DNA of 6,656 bases from Patescibacteria group bacterium (GTDB taxonomy: Bacteria; Patescibacteriota; Microgenomatia; UBA10105): positions 1 through 6,656 of the forward strand of contig DQGR01000029.1 in NCBI GenBank assembly GCA_003524845.1. The letters are read 5' to 3'. Of this stretch, positions 1 through 5,781 are shown piece by piece. The notes beneath the pieces are model-generated. The model made no database searches. It was not told the DNA's origin and saw only the letters and a program-made list of their open reading frames with translations. Position numbers and translations under genes: made by a program. Numbering within the stretch: the first letter of the stretch is position 1; each line of letters begins with the position of its first letter.

Positions 1-1230
1 GCCCGGATTCTGGCTAAATCAATCAATTGTCCAAATACTAAAAACCAGAAGGCCTGTGGAATGTGCGAGACCTGTGAAAGTATTGCTGCGGGTAACAACC
101 TGGATGTACTTGAGATTGATGCGGCCTCAAATCGTGGCATTGAGGAGATTAGACAACTGCGTGAGACCATTAAACTTTCACCGATTCAACTTAAATTTAA
201 AGTCTACATTATTGACGAAGTGCACATGCTGACTAGTGAAGCCTTTAACGCACTTTTAAAAACTATAGAAGAACCTCCCGCTCATGCCGTGTTTGTTTTG
301 GCAACCACCGAGGCGCACAAAGTGCCGGAAACTGTTTTTTCGCGCTGCGTGTTTATTCCGTTTGAACGTGCAACGGTGGCCCAACTCAAAGAATCACTCT
401 TGCGGATCGTTAAGGGTGAAAAATTACAAATTGACGACGCGGCACTTACCCTGATTGCCGAAGCAGCAGATGGTGCCTTCCGGGATGGAGCGAAACTCCT
501 TGAACAAGTAGCAACCAGTGCGGATGCAATTACGGTCAATACCGTGCAGTCAAGTTTAGGTTTAACTAGTGGTAAGGAACTGGAAAAGTTCGTGATCCTT
601 TTGCAGGAAAAAAAGACGGCTCAACTGCTCCAACAAATCCACGAGTTAGTCAGTAGCGGAAAAAATCTGACCCAATTTATGATCACGATTGTGAAACGGC
701 TGGAGACGCTGCTGGTTGAAAGTTTTTCGACAAAAAGTTCTTGGTCTAAGGTGGAGCTTATTGCGGCAATTCGCTCACTCACTCATGCATTTCCACTGGT
801 GAAAAGTTCGCCAATTCCGGAACTGCCTTTTGAGCTTGCCCTGGTTGAATACTGTGAAGCGGGAATAGTGCCGGTTACAACTTCGCGTGCAAAACCACAC
901 GTTCCCTCAGTCCAGGAAATGGGTGCAATTGCCACGATTTCGGCAGGGGATGCTGACAGTTCAGTGCAATCAATACTCGCACACTGGTCTGAGATTCTTG
1001 AAAAGCTCAAGCCGTTTAACCATTCCATAGTCGGGGTCTTGCGTTCCTGCCGGCCGGTAAAATTTGCAGATGGAATGCTGACGATTGAAGCGGGTTACAA
1101 GTTTCATGCCGAACGGATTACCGAGGCAAAAGTCCGTGACTTAGTTGCCAAAGTGATTGGGGAAGTGGTAGGATTGGATGTTAAAATTGAGACAGTATTA
1201 AAACAGCGAACAGTAAACAGTAAACAGTAA
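1..1230 (+). CDS. dnaX: DNA polymerase III subunit gamma/tau (DnaX), 5'-truncated by the window edge
   Basis: This is the clamp-loader ATPase subunit, which loads the sliding clamp and organises the replisome in the cytoplasm. The frame is open from base 1 and codons 1-20 already match DnaX (ARILAKS, then CG.C..C), so the true start and the Walker A loop lie upstream; the ATG at 61 is internal. Numbering from codon 1, the zinc-module cysteines are C10, C19, C22 and C25. Walker B is IIDEVHML with D72 E73, sensor 1 is ATTEAHK (101-107), the SRC arginine finger is R115, and the sensor 2 region is GAFRDGAKLLEQ with R161. The collar domain follows. The last 90 or so residues (HWSEILEKLKP, later RPVKFADGMLTIEAGYKFH) resemble the C-terminal domain of Firmicutes-type gamma/tau proteins. 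With the missing N-terminus the protein would be about 450-460 residues, well short of E. coli tau (643). The TAA stop lies in a 7-base tandem repeat. ybaB follows after 77 bases. Confidence 0.97.
   Translation, partial: ARILAKSINCPNTKNQKACGMCETCESIAAGNNLDVLEIDAASNRGIEEIRQLRETIKLSPIQLKFKVYIIDEVHMLTSEAFNALLKTIEEPPAHAVFVLATTEAHKVPETVFSRCVFIPFERATVAQLKESLLRIVKGEKLQIDDAALTLIAEAADGAFRDGAKLLEQVATSADAITVNTVQSSLGLTSGKELEKFVILLQEKKTAQLLQQIHELVSSGKNLTQFMITIVKRLETLLVESFSTKSSWSKVELIAAIRSLTHAFPLVKSSPIPELPFELALVEYCEAGIVPVTTSRAKPHVPSVQEMGAIATISAGDADSSVQSILAHWSEILEKLKPFNHSIVGVLRSCRPVKFADGMLTIEAGYKFHAERITEAKVRDLVAKVIGEVVGLDVKIETVLKQRTVNSKQ
609..615 (+). other. A AAA AAG heptamer in dnaX, possible -1 slippery site
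   Basis: The heptamer A AAA AAG lies in the correct phase (GAA AAA AAG, codons 203-205), the same motif that E. coli dnaX uses for programmed -1 frameshifting. A -1 shift here would add 13 codons and stop at the TAG at 654-656, leaving the ATPase domains without the collar domain. I see no Shine-Dalgarno-like stimulator at the right distance upstream and no convincing downstream stem. The position is also far earlier than in E. coli. It may simply encode Glu-Lys-Lys. Confidence 0.2.
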
Positions 1231-1234
1231 ACAG
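1210..1234 (+). repeat. 7-base tandem repeat (acagtaa) spanning the dnaX stop codon
   Basis: Three full copies of acagtaa (1210-1216, 1217-1223, 1224-1230) are followed by a partial acag. The dnaX stop TAA (1228-1230) is the end of the third copy. Because the unit is 7 bases long, the three TAA triplets fall in three different frames, so a change in copy number would only shift the stop by a few residues. Confidence 0.85.
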
Positions 1235-1259
1235 AAAGTTCGAAGTATACAATTCATTT

Positions 1260-1289
1260 TTACTGATCACTAATTTCTGATTACTGATC
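1260..1289 (+). repeat. Short direct repeat (ttactgatc) in the dnaX-ybaB gap
   Basis: The 9-mer ttactgatc occurs at 1260-1268 and again at 1281-1289, with a related ctgatt sequence between. With the acagtaa array it fills nearly the whole dnaX-ybaB spacer with low-complexity repeats. I see no clear promoter in this gap. Confidence 0.6.
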
Positions 1290-1295
1290 GCTCTC

Positions 1296-1303
1296 GAGAG
1301 GAG
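1296..1303 (+). promoter_or_regulatory. Ribosome binding site of ybaB
   Basis: The purine run gagaggag ends 4 bases before the ATG at 1308 and is a strong Shine-Dalgarno match that fixes the ybaB start. Its first half is also the right arm of a perfect 10-base palindrome, ctctcgagag (1291-1300). Confidence 0.75.
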
Positions 1304-1307
1304 TTGC

Positions 1308-1577
1308 ATGCAAAATCCATTGAAGATGCTGGGGGATCTCAACAAAATGCGGGCTCAGGCAGCCCAGATCCAGAAAGAACTGGAAAAACTGGAGTTCACC
1401 ACGTCGCAAGGCCGGATTACGGTAGTCATTACCGGGACGCAGCAAATAGTATCGATTAAAATCGATGGCCAGGATGTTCCGGAATTGACTGCCGCAGTGA
1501 ATGACGCCATTCGTCAGTCGCAGCAAGCTGCAGCAGCAAAAATGCAAGACGTGTCAAAACAGTTGGGGATTGGGTAA
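1308..1577 (+). CDS. ybaB: YbaB/EbfC-family nucleoid-associated protein
   Basis: This is a small DNA-binding protein of the YbaB/EbfC family. Family members dimerise and bind DNA as nucleoid-associated factors in the cytoplasm. At 89 residues it is shorter than the usual 100-110 (E. coli 109). The N-terminal helix (about residues 1-32, NPLKMLGDLNKMRAQAAQIQ) has the family's typical start. The central beta region GRITVVITGTQQIVSIKID (about 35-53) matches the family pattern G-x-V-x-V-x-x-x-G-x-x-x-I-x-x-I-x-I. The C-terminal helix (about 58-86, rich in Ala and Gln) replaces the usual longer helix. The ATG is supported by a strong Shine-Dalgarno site. Position directly after dnaX matches the widespread dnaX-ybaB(-recR) order, but no recR follows here. 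A REP-like hairpin starts 13 bases after the stop. Confidence 0.93.
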   Translation: MQNPLKMLGDLNKMRAQAAQIQKELEKLEFTTSQGRITVVITGTQQIVSIKIDGQDVPELTAAVNDAIRQSQQAAAAKMQDVSKQLGIG

Positions 1578-1589
1578 AGTTTAGCCTGT

Positions 1590-1662
1590 TGTCATCCCGA
1601 ACTTGTTTCGGGATCTCAAGCGTTTGTAGATGCTGATCCGCCGGCTGGCGGACAGCATGACA
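1590..1662 (+). repeat. REP-like palindromic element, copy 1 (two hairpins within outer inverted ends)
   Basis: The outer ends tgtcat (1590-1595) and atgaca (1657-1662) are perfect inverted repeats. Inside are two hairpins. The first has an 8-bp stem, atcccgaa (1594-1601) with ttcgggat (1607-1614), and loop cttgt. The second pairs tgctg (1631-1635) with cagca (1653-1657) and tccgcc (1637-1642) with ggcgga (1647-1652), with one bulged A and loop ggct. There is no T-run after either stem, so this looks more like an extragenic palindrome than an intrinsic terminator. Its first 31 bases match 6575-6605 at 28 positions, so it is a dispersed family. Confidence 0.85.
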
Positions 1663-1696
1663 GAAGACTGCATAATTCCTATTGGATAGTTATAAC

Positions 1697-2641
1697 GTGA
1701 ATATTATTGTTACCGGTACACTGGGGTATGACACTATCACCGTGCACAACGGCCGGATTGCCGACCGGATCATGCCGGATAAGATCCATCAGATTTCACT
1801 GAGCTTTCTCGTCGATACTATTTCAGACCATTTTGGTGGTACTGCCGGAAACATTGCTTACACGCTGAAACTATTACACACTGATCCACTGATTGTATCA
1901 GTTGCCGGCCATGATTTTGACCGGTATGCAAAACACTTACAGAACGTTGGCATTTCCCGGGAAAAGATTACGATAATAAAAAATAAACGTACCGGTCATT
2001 ACCACGTCATTAATGATCTGGATAACAATCAGATCGGCTCATTTGAAATCGGCGCTTCGAGTTTTGCTGACACACTTATTCTACCGCACCCAAAAAACAG
2101 GGAAGAAAACTTTGTGGTGATTGCGCCGACTGTGCCAGAAGCGATGAAAAAATACGTAGACAAATGTAGACAGGAAAAATGGCGCTATCTATTTGATCCG
2201 GCGTTCCAAACCGGATCTTTTTCAGGCGCAGAATTAAAAAAGTATATTGATGGAGCTGAAATTCTGGTCGGTAATGACTATGAAATTGCGTTGATTGAAG
2301 AAAAGACTAAGTGGTCGCACCAAGAGTTAATTCAAAGCACCGCAATTACGATCACGACTCTGGGTGGCAAGGGCGCGCGCATTGAAACTAAAAAAGAAGC
2401 TATTGAAATCCCTCCGGCTAAACCTAAAAAAGTAGTTGACCCGACCGGAGCCGGAGATTGTTTTCGCGCGGGATTTTTAGCCGGATATTTGCGTGGTTTT
2501 GATTTGCAAATCTGCGGCCAGATGGGGTCTGTTGCGGCAGTGTACACAGTTGAAAAAATGGGTACCCAGACCCACGAGTTTACAATTGACGAATTTAAAA
2601 AACGATATGAGGAAAATTTTGAAACACCTTTAACTTTATAA
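1697..2641 (+). CDS. PfkB-family kinase, probable adenosine kinase
   Basis: This is a ribokinase/PfkB-fold kinase, most likely phosphorylating adenosine to AMP with ATP in the cytoplasm. Counted from GTG 1697 (314 residues), strand 1 is NIIVTGTLGYD, with the substrate-contact Asp at the end of the strand. The PfkB glycine motif is FGGTAGN (46-52). The C-terminal signature DPTGAGD (248-254) carries the anion hole and the catalytic base D254, followed by CFRAGFLAGYLRG. Near the end, VEKMGTQTHEF resembles the E-x-x-GTQ segment typical of bacterial and archaeal adenosine kinases (AdoK type), and the FGGTAGN form also fits nucleoside kinases. A TTG at 1682 would add five residues, but GTG 1697 puts the protein at the family's usual N-terminus; a weak ggat (1684-1687) precedes it. 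The adenosine assignment is inference, supported by ahcY and a DUF62 gene nearby; another nucleoside or sugar substrate is possible. Confidence 0.9.
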   Translation: MNIIVTGTLGYDTITVHNGRIADRIMPDKIHQISLSFLVDTISDHFGGTAGNIAYTLKLLHTDPLIVSVAGHDFDRYAKHLQNVGISREKITIIKNKRTGHYHVINDLDNNQIGSFEIGASSFADTLILPHPKNREENFVVIAPTVPEAMKKYVDKCRQEKWRYLFDPAFQTGSFSGAELKKYIDGAEILVGNDYEIALIEEKTKWSHQELIQSTAITITTLGGKGARIETKKEAIEIPPAKPKKVVDPTGAGDCFRAGFLAGYLRGFDLQICGQMGSVAAVYTVEKMGTQTHEFTIDEFKKRYEENFETPLTL

Positions 2642-2706
2642 CCTTACCAAAATCGGAAAACTTGCTGGAGTCAAGGGGAATTTCTAAGGATTGTAAGGAA
2701 ACATTA

Positions 2707-4380
2707 TTATTGAATGACAGGTCCCCGATGAATTTTGATCGTGCCGTCTGGACGCTCAATAGTAACGAGTTGACCTTCAGTAGCGATAATTTTGGTTTGT
2801 GGATCTTTTATCAGAGTTTGATAGAGTGACTCTTGGCACAGGATTAATTCTGGTTTGGGTTGAGCAGTAATCATCGTATCAATATAGCTTAGGAAATTTA
2901 AATTTCCTTTTAATGCATGCAGATGCGGTTTGACTTCAAATCTGCCCTGATTGTTGACTACTATAGTGTAGGAAACTTCATTGGTCACAGCATCCTCAAT
3001 CACTATAGGAAAATATTGCGGCAAAGAATGAACTCCCTTTAGTTCTTCAAGTAACAGGGAGATGAGGTGGGATGCACGTTCCAAGCTTTGGTCTATAGGC
3101 TTAGATTCATCTGAGTGCAGTTGAAGAACAATTTTTTGATCATTAAGCAATTTGAGCGCATGTCGAATATCGCTCTTACTCAAGTTAGTTTTGTAAGGAA
3201 GTCTAACCATGTCCGGGTTTTGTTGCAGATAATCGATGAAGCCCATTATAGCTTGAGCCGGATCTTCGGCACGGAGTATTTGTACCACAGGAGAGTGGGC
3301 TCTCGGAGGTTCGTGGTTAACCTGCGAGATAATCATATTTCCAAGCCAATAGTTACCTTTAGGTACCCACACTACAATGGCACCAAAATCCAAATTTTTA
3401 TATCCGGTAATTTCAGTTGCATAACTACTAGCCACCTTTTTATTGAATGGTACTTCTTCAATTACCTTTATCCTTTTTGCTCTTTTGATGGTTTTGGCAT
3501 CAATTGCATGAGCTCTAGTTTGGCTTATTCCCTCTTTTTCCCTAAACGAATCGACCCTCAATGATAGCGCGTCTTCGTTTAAAAGAGAAAGAAGTGAATT
3601 TGTTTGAGATGTAGGCTTCTGTAAGTGCTCACCAAAAGTATTTAATCGAACTGAGGTATCATTATCCTTACCCCAACTTGAAGCCATAGTTATGGCCAGT
3701 ATAATAAACGAAGTTTCATGAATTCTTTTTATGACTTCTGGATCTTGGGTTTCTGGATTTGAAGGTGAAGTCATATTGTCGTTCCAGGCGCGAACAGCGT
3801 CCTCTAAAGACCTACGTTCATTGGTTGCGTATTCTAAAATAACTGCCTCAAGTTCAGGTGTGATTGGTTCCATGTTTGCAGCAGCAGCAAGAGCCTGCAA
3901 ATGTGCGAATATTGGTGAGTTGTCATTATAAGGTTCAACCTTCTGAGTAGGCGGATAACTCATGAGCGGCAGGTCTGGATTTGGGGGATCTCCATTAAAA
4001 TTATCAGAAGTTTCATCCAAAGCAGTTCCGGAAAGAGAATCCCACGAGGAAATAATATCAAGCTCTCTTCTTAATTGGTTATTTGTTAAGCGATTTAAAT
4101 CGTTTTCAGTAACTTCCAAGTTGAGATATGCTACCCTCGTGCTCAAAAAAAATGCAATAGACCCCCAAGTAATAGCCTTTGCTTCATCAATTGATTCACT
4201 TTTGCTCACATGACTTTCTTTTATACTTTGCCAACCATCATATAAAAATTTCCAATTTAAATGCCCTAATTCTGGCGATTCATCCAGTAACCATTCCGTG
4301 GCCCAGTACATTTTTTCTGCTCGAGGATTGGCAAAATCTTCTCGCTTAGGATTTGGTGTTCGCCTTCTTTCTTTTGGCAT
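2707..4380 (-). CDS. Hypothetical protein, 557 residues, no recognised family
   Basis: I do not recognise this protein. It has no signal peptide or membrane segment, so it is probably cytoplasmic. The start is very basic (KERRRTPNPKR, 3-13). Residues 20-110 look helical and Trp-rich. Residues 112-155 form a Pro/Asn/Asp-rich linker. Another helical stretch (155-235) follows. A Lys/Arg-rich stretch (about 296-315) leads into a probable alpha/beta region (320-390) with FGAIVVWVPKGNYWLGNMIIS. The C-terminal region (455-557) is beta-rich, with FPIVIEDAVTNEVSYTIVV and a final TIERPDGTIKIHRGP. I see no Walker, nuclease or zinc motif. The gene is transcribed against its neighbours, converges on the kinase gene with a 65-base gap, and diverges from ahcY. 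The ATG lies 10 bases after an extended -10 element with no Shine-Dalgarno site. The uninterrupted 557-codon frame, with only shorter frames opposite it, supports a real gene. Confidence 0.85.
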   Translation of the reverse strand: MPKERRRTPNPKREDFANPRAEKMYWATEWLLDESPELGHLNWKFLYDGWQSIKESHVSKSESIDEAKAITWGSIAFFLSTRVAYLNLEVTENDLNRLTNNQLRRELDIISSWDSLSGTALDETSDNFNGDPPNPDLPLMSYPPTQKVEPYNDNSPIFAHLQALAAAANMEPITPELEAVILEYATNERRSLEDAVRAWNDNMTSPSNPETQDPEVIKRIHETSFIILAITMASSWGKDNDTSVRLNTFGEHLQKPTSQTNSLLSLLNEDALSLRVDSFREKEGISQTRAHAIDAKTIKRAKRIKVIEEVPFNKKVASSYATEITGYKNLDFGAIVVWVPKGNYWLGNMIISQVNHEPPRAHSPVVQILRAEDPAQAIMGFIDYLQQNPDMVRLPYKTNLSKSDIRHALKLLNDQKIVLQLHSDESKPIDQSLERASHLISLLLEELKGVHSLPQYFPIVIEDAVTNEVSYTIVVNNQGRFEVKPHLHALKGNLNFLSYIDTMITAQPKPELILCQESLYQTLIKDPQTKIIATEGQLVTIERPDGTIKIHRGPVIQ

Positions 4381-4390
4381 AAGGCCTATA

Positions 4391-4399
4391 ATTATACCA
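4391..4399 (-). promoter_or_regulatory. Extended -10 promoter of the 557-residue gene
   Basis: On the minus strand the sequence reads TGGTATAAT, a perfect extended -10 (TGn plus consensus hexamer at 4396-4391). No good -35 box is seen about 17 bases upstream. A start 7 bases past the hexamer falls near 4384, leaving a leader of about 4 bases before the ATG at 4380, so the mRNA should be nearly leaderless. Confidence 0.65.
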
Positions 4400-4434
4400 C
4401 GAGTTTGCCGGAAATAGTATCGAGTATTAGTTTA

Positions 4435-4443
4435 TGGTATAAA
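4435..4443 (+). promoter_or_regulatory. Extended -10 promoter of ahcY
   Basis: TGGTATAAA is an extended -10 with one mismatch to the consensus hexamer (TATAAA at 4438-4443). The predicted start near 4450 gives a leader of about 35 bases that carries the ahcY ribosome binding site. No clear -35 box is visible. Together with the opposite promoter it forms an 8-base inverted repeat (4392-4399 and 4435-4442). Confidence 0.5.
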
Positions 4444-4473
4444 ACAGAATATACTTATATTTATTAATTATGA

Positions 4474-4480
4474 AAGGAAG
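4474..4480 (+). promoter_or_regulatory. Ribosome binding site that decides the ahcY start
   Basis: The sequence aaggaag ends 4 bases before the ATG at 4485. It lies downstream of the in-frame ATG at 4470, which has no Shine-Dalgarno site. The site therefore favours 4485 (MPRNHDVKD), which also fits the start of archaeal-type AhcY proteins. Confidence 0.75.
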
Positions 4481-4484
4481 TAGT

Positions 4485-5204
4485 ATGCCGAGAAACCATG
4501 ACGTTAAGGATCTTTCGTTGGCCAAACAGGGAAAACTCAAGATTGAGTGGGCGGGCAGGAATATGCCGGTACTTAAACTTCTGGAAAAACGGTTTGCAAA
4601 GGAAAAACCGTTAAAAGGCATAAGGCTCGGAGCATGTCTGCATGTGACGAGCGAAACGGCAAATTTGATGCTGACGCTGAAAGCCGGCGGGGCAGATTTG
4701 GCTTTGTGTGCGAGCAATCCACTTTCAACTCAGGATGATGTGACAGCCTCTTTGGTTAAAGATTTTACTGTCCCCACCTTTGCCATCAAAGGCGAAAATA
4801 AAAAAACCTATTATGAACATCTCAACGCGGTGCTGGATACGAATCCGGAAATTACCATGGATGATGGCGCTGATTTGGTTTCGTTACTGCACAAAGAACG
4901 ACCGCAACAGTTATCTCAAGTGATTGGATCTTCTGAGGAAACCACGACCGGAGTGATTCGGCTTAAAGCCATGGAACAGGATAAAGCGTTAAAAATTCCC
5001 GTGTTTGCAGTCAATGACAGTGCAACCAAGCATTTTTTTGACAACCGGTATGGCACGGGACAGTCGACACTTGACGGAATTTTGCGCGCCACCAACGTGC
5101 TTCTAGCTGGAAAAACATTTGTGGTGTGTGGTTACGGATGGTGTGGGAGAGGTTTGGCGAGCCGCGCGCGGCATGGGAGCGCACGTCGTTGTAACCGAGG
5201 TTGA
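4485..5204 (+). CDS. ahcY: AhcY N-terminal open segment (substrate domain plus first Rossmann strand)
   Basis: This is the part of ahcY upstream of the frameshift. It includes the substrate-binding domain and the residues aligned with the catalytic His, Asp, Glu, Lys and Asp of human AhcY (H55, D131, E156, K186, D190). It then enters the NAD domain up to GYGWCGRGLASRAR. The last 11 or so residues are out-of-frame and end at TGA 5202-5204. Alone it would lack most of the NAD domain and should be inactive. An in-frame ATG at 4470 would add five residues. Confidence 0.7.
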   Translation: MPRNHDVKDLSLAKQGKLKIEWAGRNMPVLKLLEKRFAKEKPLKGIRLGACLHVTSETANLMLTLKAGGADLALCASNPLSTQDDVTASLVKDFTVPTFAIKGENKKTYYEHLNAVLDTNPEITMDDGADLVSLLHKERPQQLSQVIGSSEETTTGVIRLKAMEQDKALKIPVFAVNDSATKHFFDNRYGTGQSTLDGILRATNVLLAGKTFVVCGYGWCGRGLASRARHGSARRCNRG

Positions 5205-5745
5205 TCCGGTTAAGGCACTTGAAGCGGTGATGGATGGATTTTGGGTTTTACGGATTGCTGATGCGGCTCGAGTCGGGGATATTTTTGTGACCGTCACCGG
5301 GGACAAAACGGTGATCAGTTTTGAGCACATGCAAAAAATGAAAGACGGCGCCCTGATTGCCAATTCCGGCCACTTTAACGTCGAGATTGCCGTTGCTGAA
5401 CTAGAGAAACGGGCGAAAAGCAAACGCCAGGTCCGGCCGTACGTTGACGAATATACGCTTAAGGACGGAAGTAAACGTTTCATATTGGGAGAGGGAAGGC
5501 TGATTAATTTAGTGGCAGCTGAGGGACATCCGGCAGAAGTGATGGATATGAGTTTTGCAAATCAGGCGCTCGCTGCGGAATTTTTTGTCAAAAACAAAGG
5601 CAAGCTTAAAACTCAGGTTTACACCATTTCACCAGAAATGGATGCGGAAATTGCCCAGCTCAAACTCGCTGCCATGGGAGTGAAAATTGACACGCTGACT
5701 CCAGAGCAAAAGAAATACCTCACCAGCTGGCAGGAAGGAACATAA
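5119..5745 (+). CDS. ahcY: AhcY C-terminal open segment (rest of NAD domain and C-terminal tail)
   Basis: This is the part of ahcY downstream of the frameshift. Authentic AhcY sequence begins at about 5167 (RGMGAHVVVTEVDP, whose Glu aligns with the residue that binds the NAD ribose) and runs to the normal end TPEQKKYLTSWQEGT. Residues translated from 5119 to about 5166 are an out-of-frame reading of the Rossmann loop. The first possible start (TTG 5119) and the ATG at 5173 both lack a properly spaced ribosome binding site, so independent translation is unlikely. Confidence 0.65.
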   Translation: MWCVVTDGVGEVWRAARGMGAHVVVTEVDPVKALEAVMDGFWVLRIADAARVGDIFVTVTGDKTVISFEHMQKMKDGALIANSGHFNVEIAVAELEKRAKSKRQVRPYVDEYTLKDGSKRFILGEGRLINLVAAEGHPAEVMDMSFANQALAAEFFVKNKGKLKTQVYTISPEMDAEIAQLKLAAMGVKIDTLTPEQKKYLTSWQEGT

Positions 5746-5766
5746 GCAGCAGCAAAGCTTAGATTT

Positions 5767-5775
5767 TGATACAAT
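5767..5775 (+). promoter_or_regulatory. Extended -10 promoter directly before the DUF62 gene
   Basis: TGATACAAT is an extended -10 (TGn at 5767-5769, hexamer TACAAT at 5770-5775). A start 7 bases past the hexamer falls at 5782, exactly the A of the ATG, which predicts a leaderless mRNA. This agrees with the absence of a Shine-Dalgarno site. The gene could also be read through from ahcY, 36 bases upstream. Confidence 0.5.
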
Positions 5776-5781
5776 TGCTCC

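Larger units (their letters stand above)
4485..5745 (+). pseudogene. ahcY: S-adenosylhomocysteine hydrolase (AhcY), frameshifted in the NAD-binding loop
   Basis: AhcY uses tightly bound NAD to split S-adenosylhomocysteine reversibly into adenosine and homocysteine, relieving product inhibition of methyltransferases. The restored protein would be about 420 residues, the length of archaeal/Thermotoga-type enzymes. Visible motifs are HVTSET (53-58), ASNPLSTQDD (76-85), DDGAD (126-130), EETTTG (151-156), NDSATKHFFDN with Lys182 and Asp186, and the Rossmann loop GYGWCGRG (216-223). After the shift come TEVDP, GHFNVEI, VDEYTL, GRLINL, GHPAEVMD and SFANQ. Frame 1 is good through GLASRAR and the next frame is good from GMGAHVVVTEVDP. 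The joint lies in a run of four CG units (5163-5170). Adding one CG gives S-R-A-R-G-M-G-A with exactly the family spacing, so a 2-base loss is the simplest explanation. It could be a real mutation or an assembly error; no other damage is visible. The DUF62 gene follows 36 bases later. Confidence 0.9.

Noticed and set aside
1590..1662. Intrinsic terminator after ybaB
   Set aside because: The stems are strong, but neither is followed by a T-run, and the same sequence recurs after the DUF62 gene with covarying stems, so a dispersed repeat fits better.
2642..2706. Bidirectional terminator between the convergent kinase and 557-residue genes
   Set aside because: The only symmetry seen is ccttac (2642-2647) with gtaagg (2693-2698), separated by 45 bases, with no T-run; too weak to call.
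3115..3564. 149-codon open frame on the + strand inside the 557-residue gene
   Set aside because: It lies antisense within a much longer frame, has no ribosome binding site and no recognisable protein features; it is a shadow.
4427..4717. 96-codon open frame on the - strand over the ahcY start
   Set aside because: It runs against the clear ahcY start and its ribosome binding site and shows no family features.
5160..5175. Programmed +1 ribosomal frameshift in ahcY
   Set aside because: A +1 shift at the joint leaves the Rossmann loop one residue short compared with the family, and I see no known +1 shift signal; a lost CG unit explains the frame and the length.
5103..5483. 126-codon open frame on the - strand opposite ahcY
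   Set aside because: It is antisense to well-conserved AhcY motifs and is low-complexity Ser/Thr-rich; a shadow.
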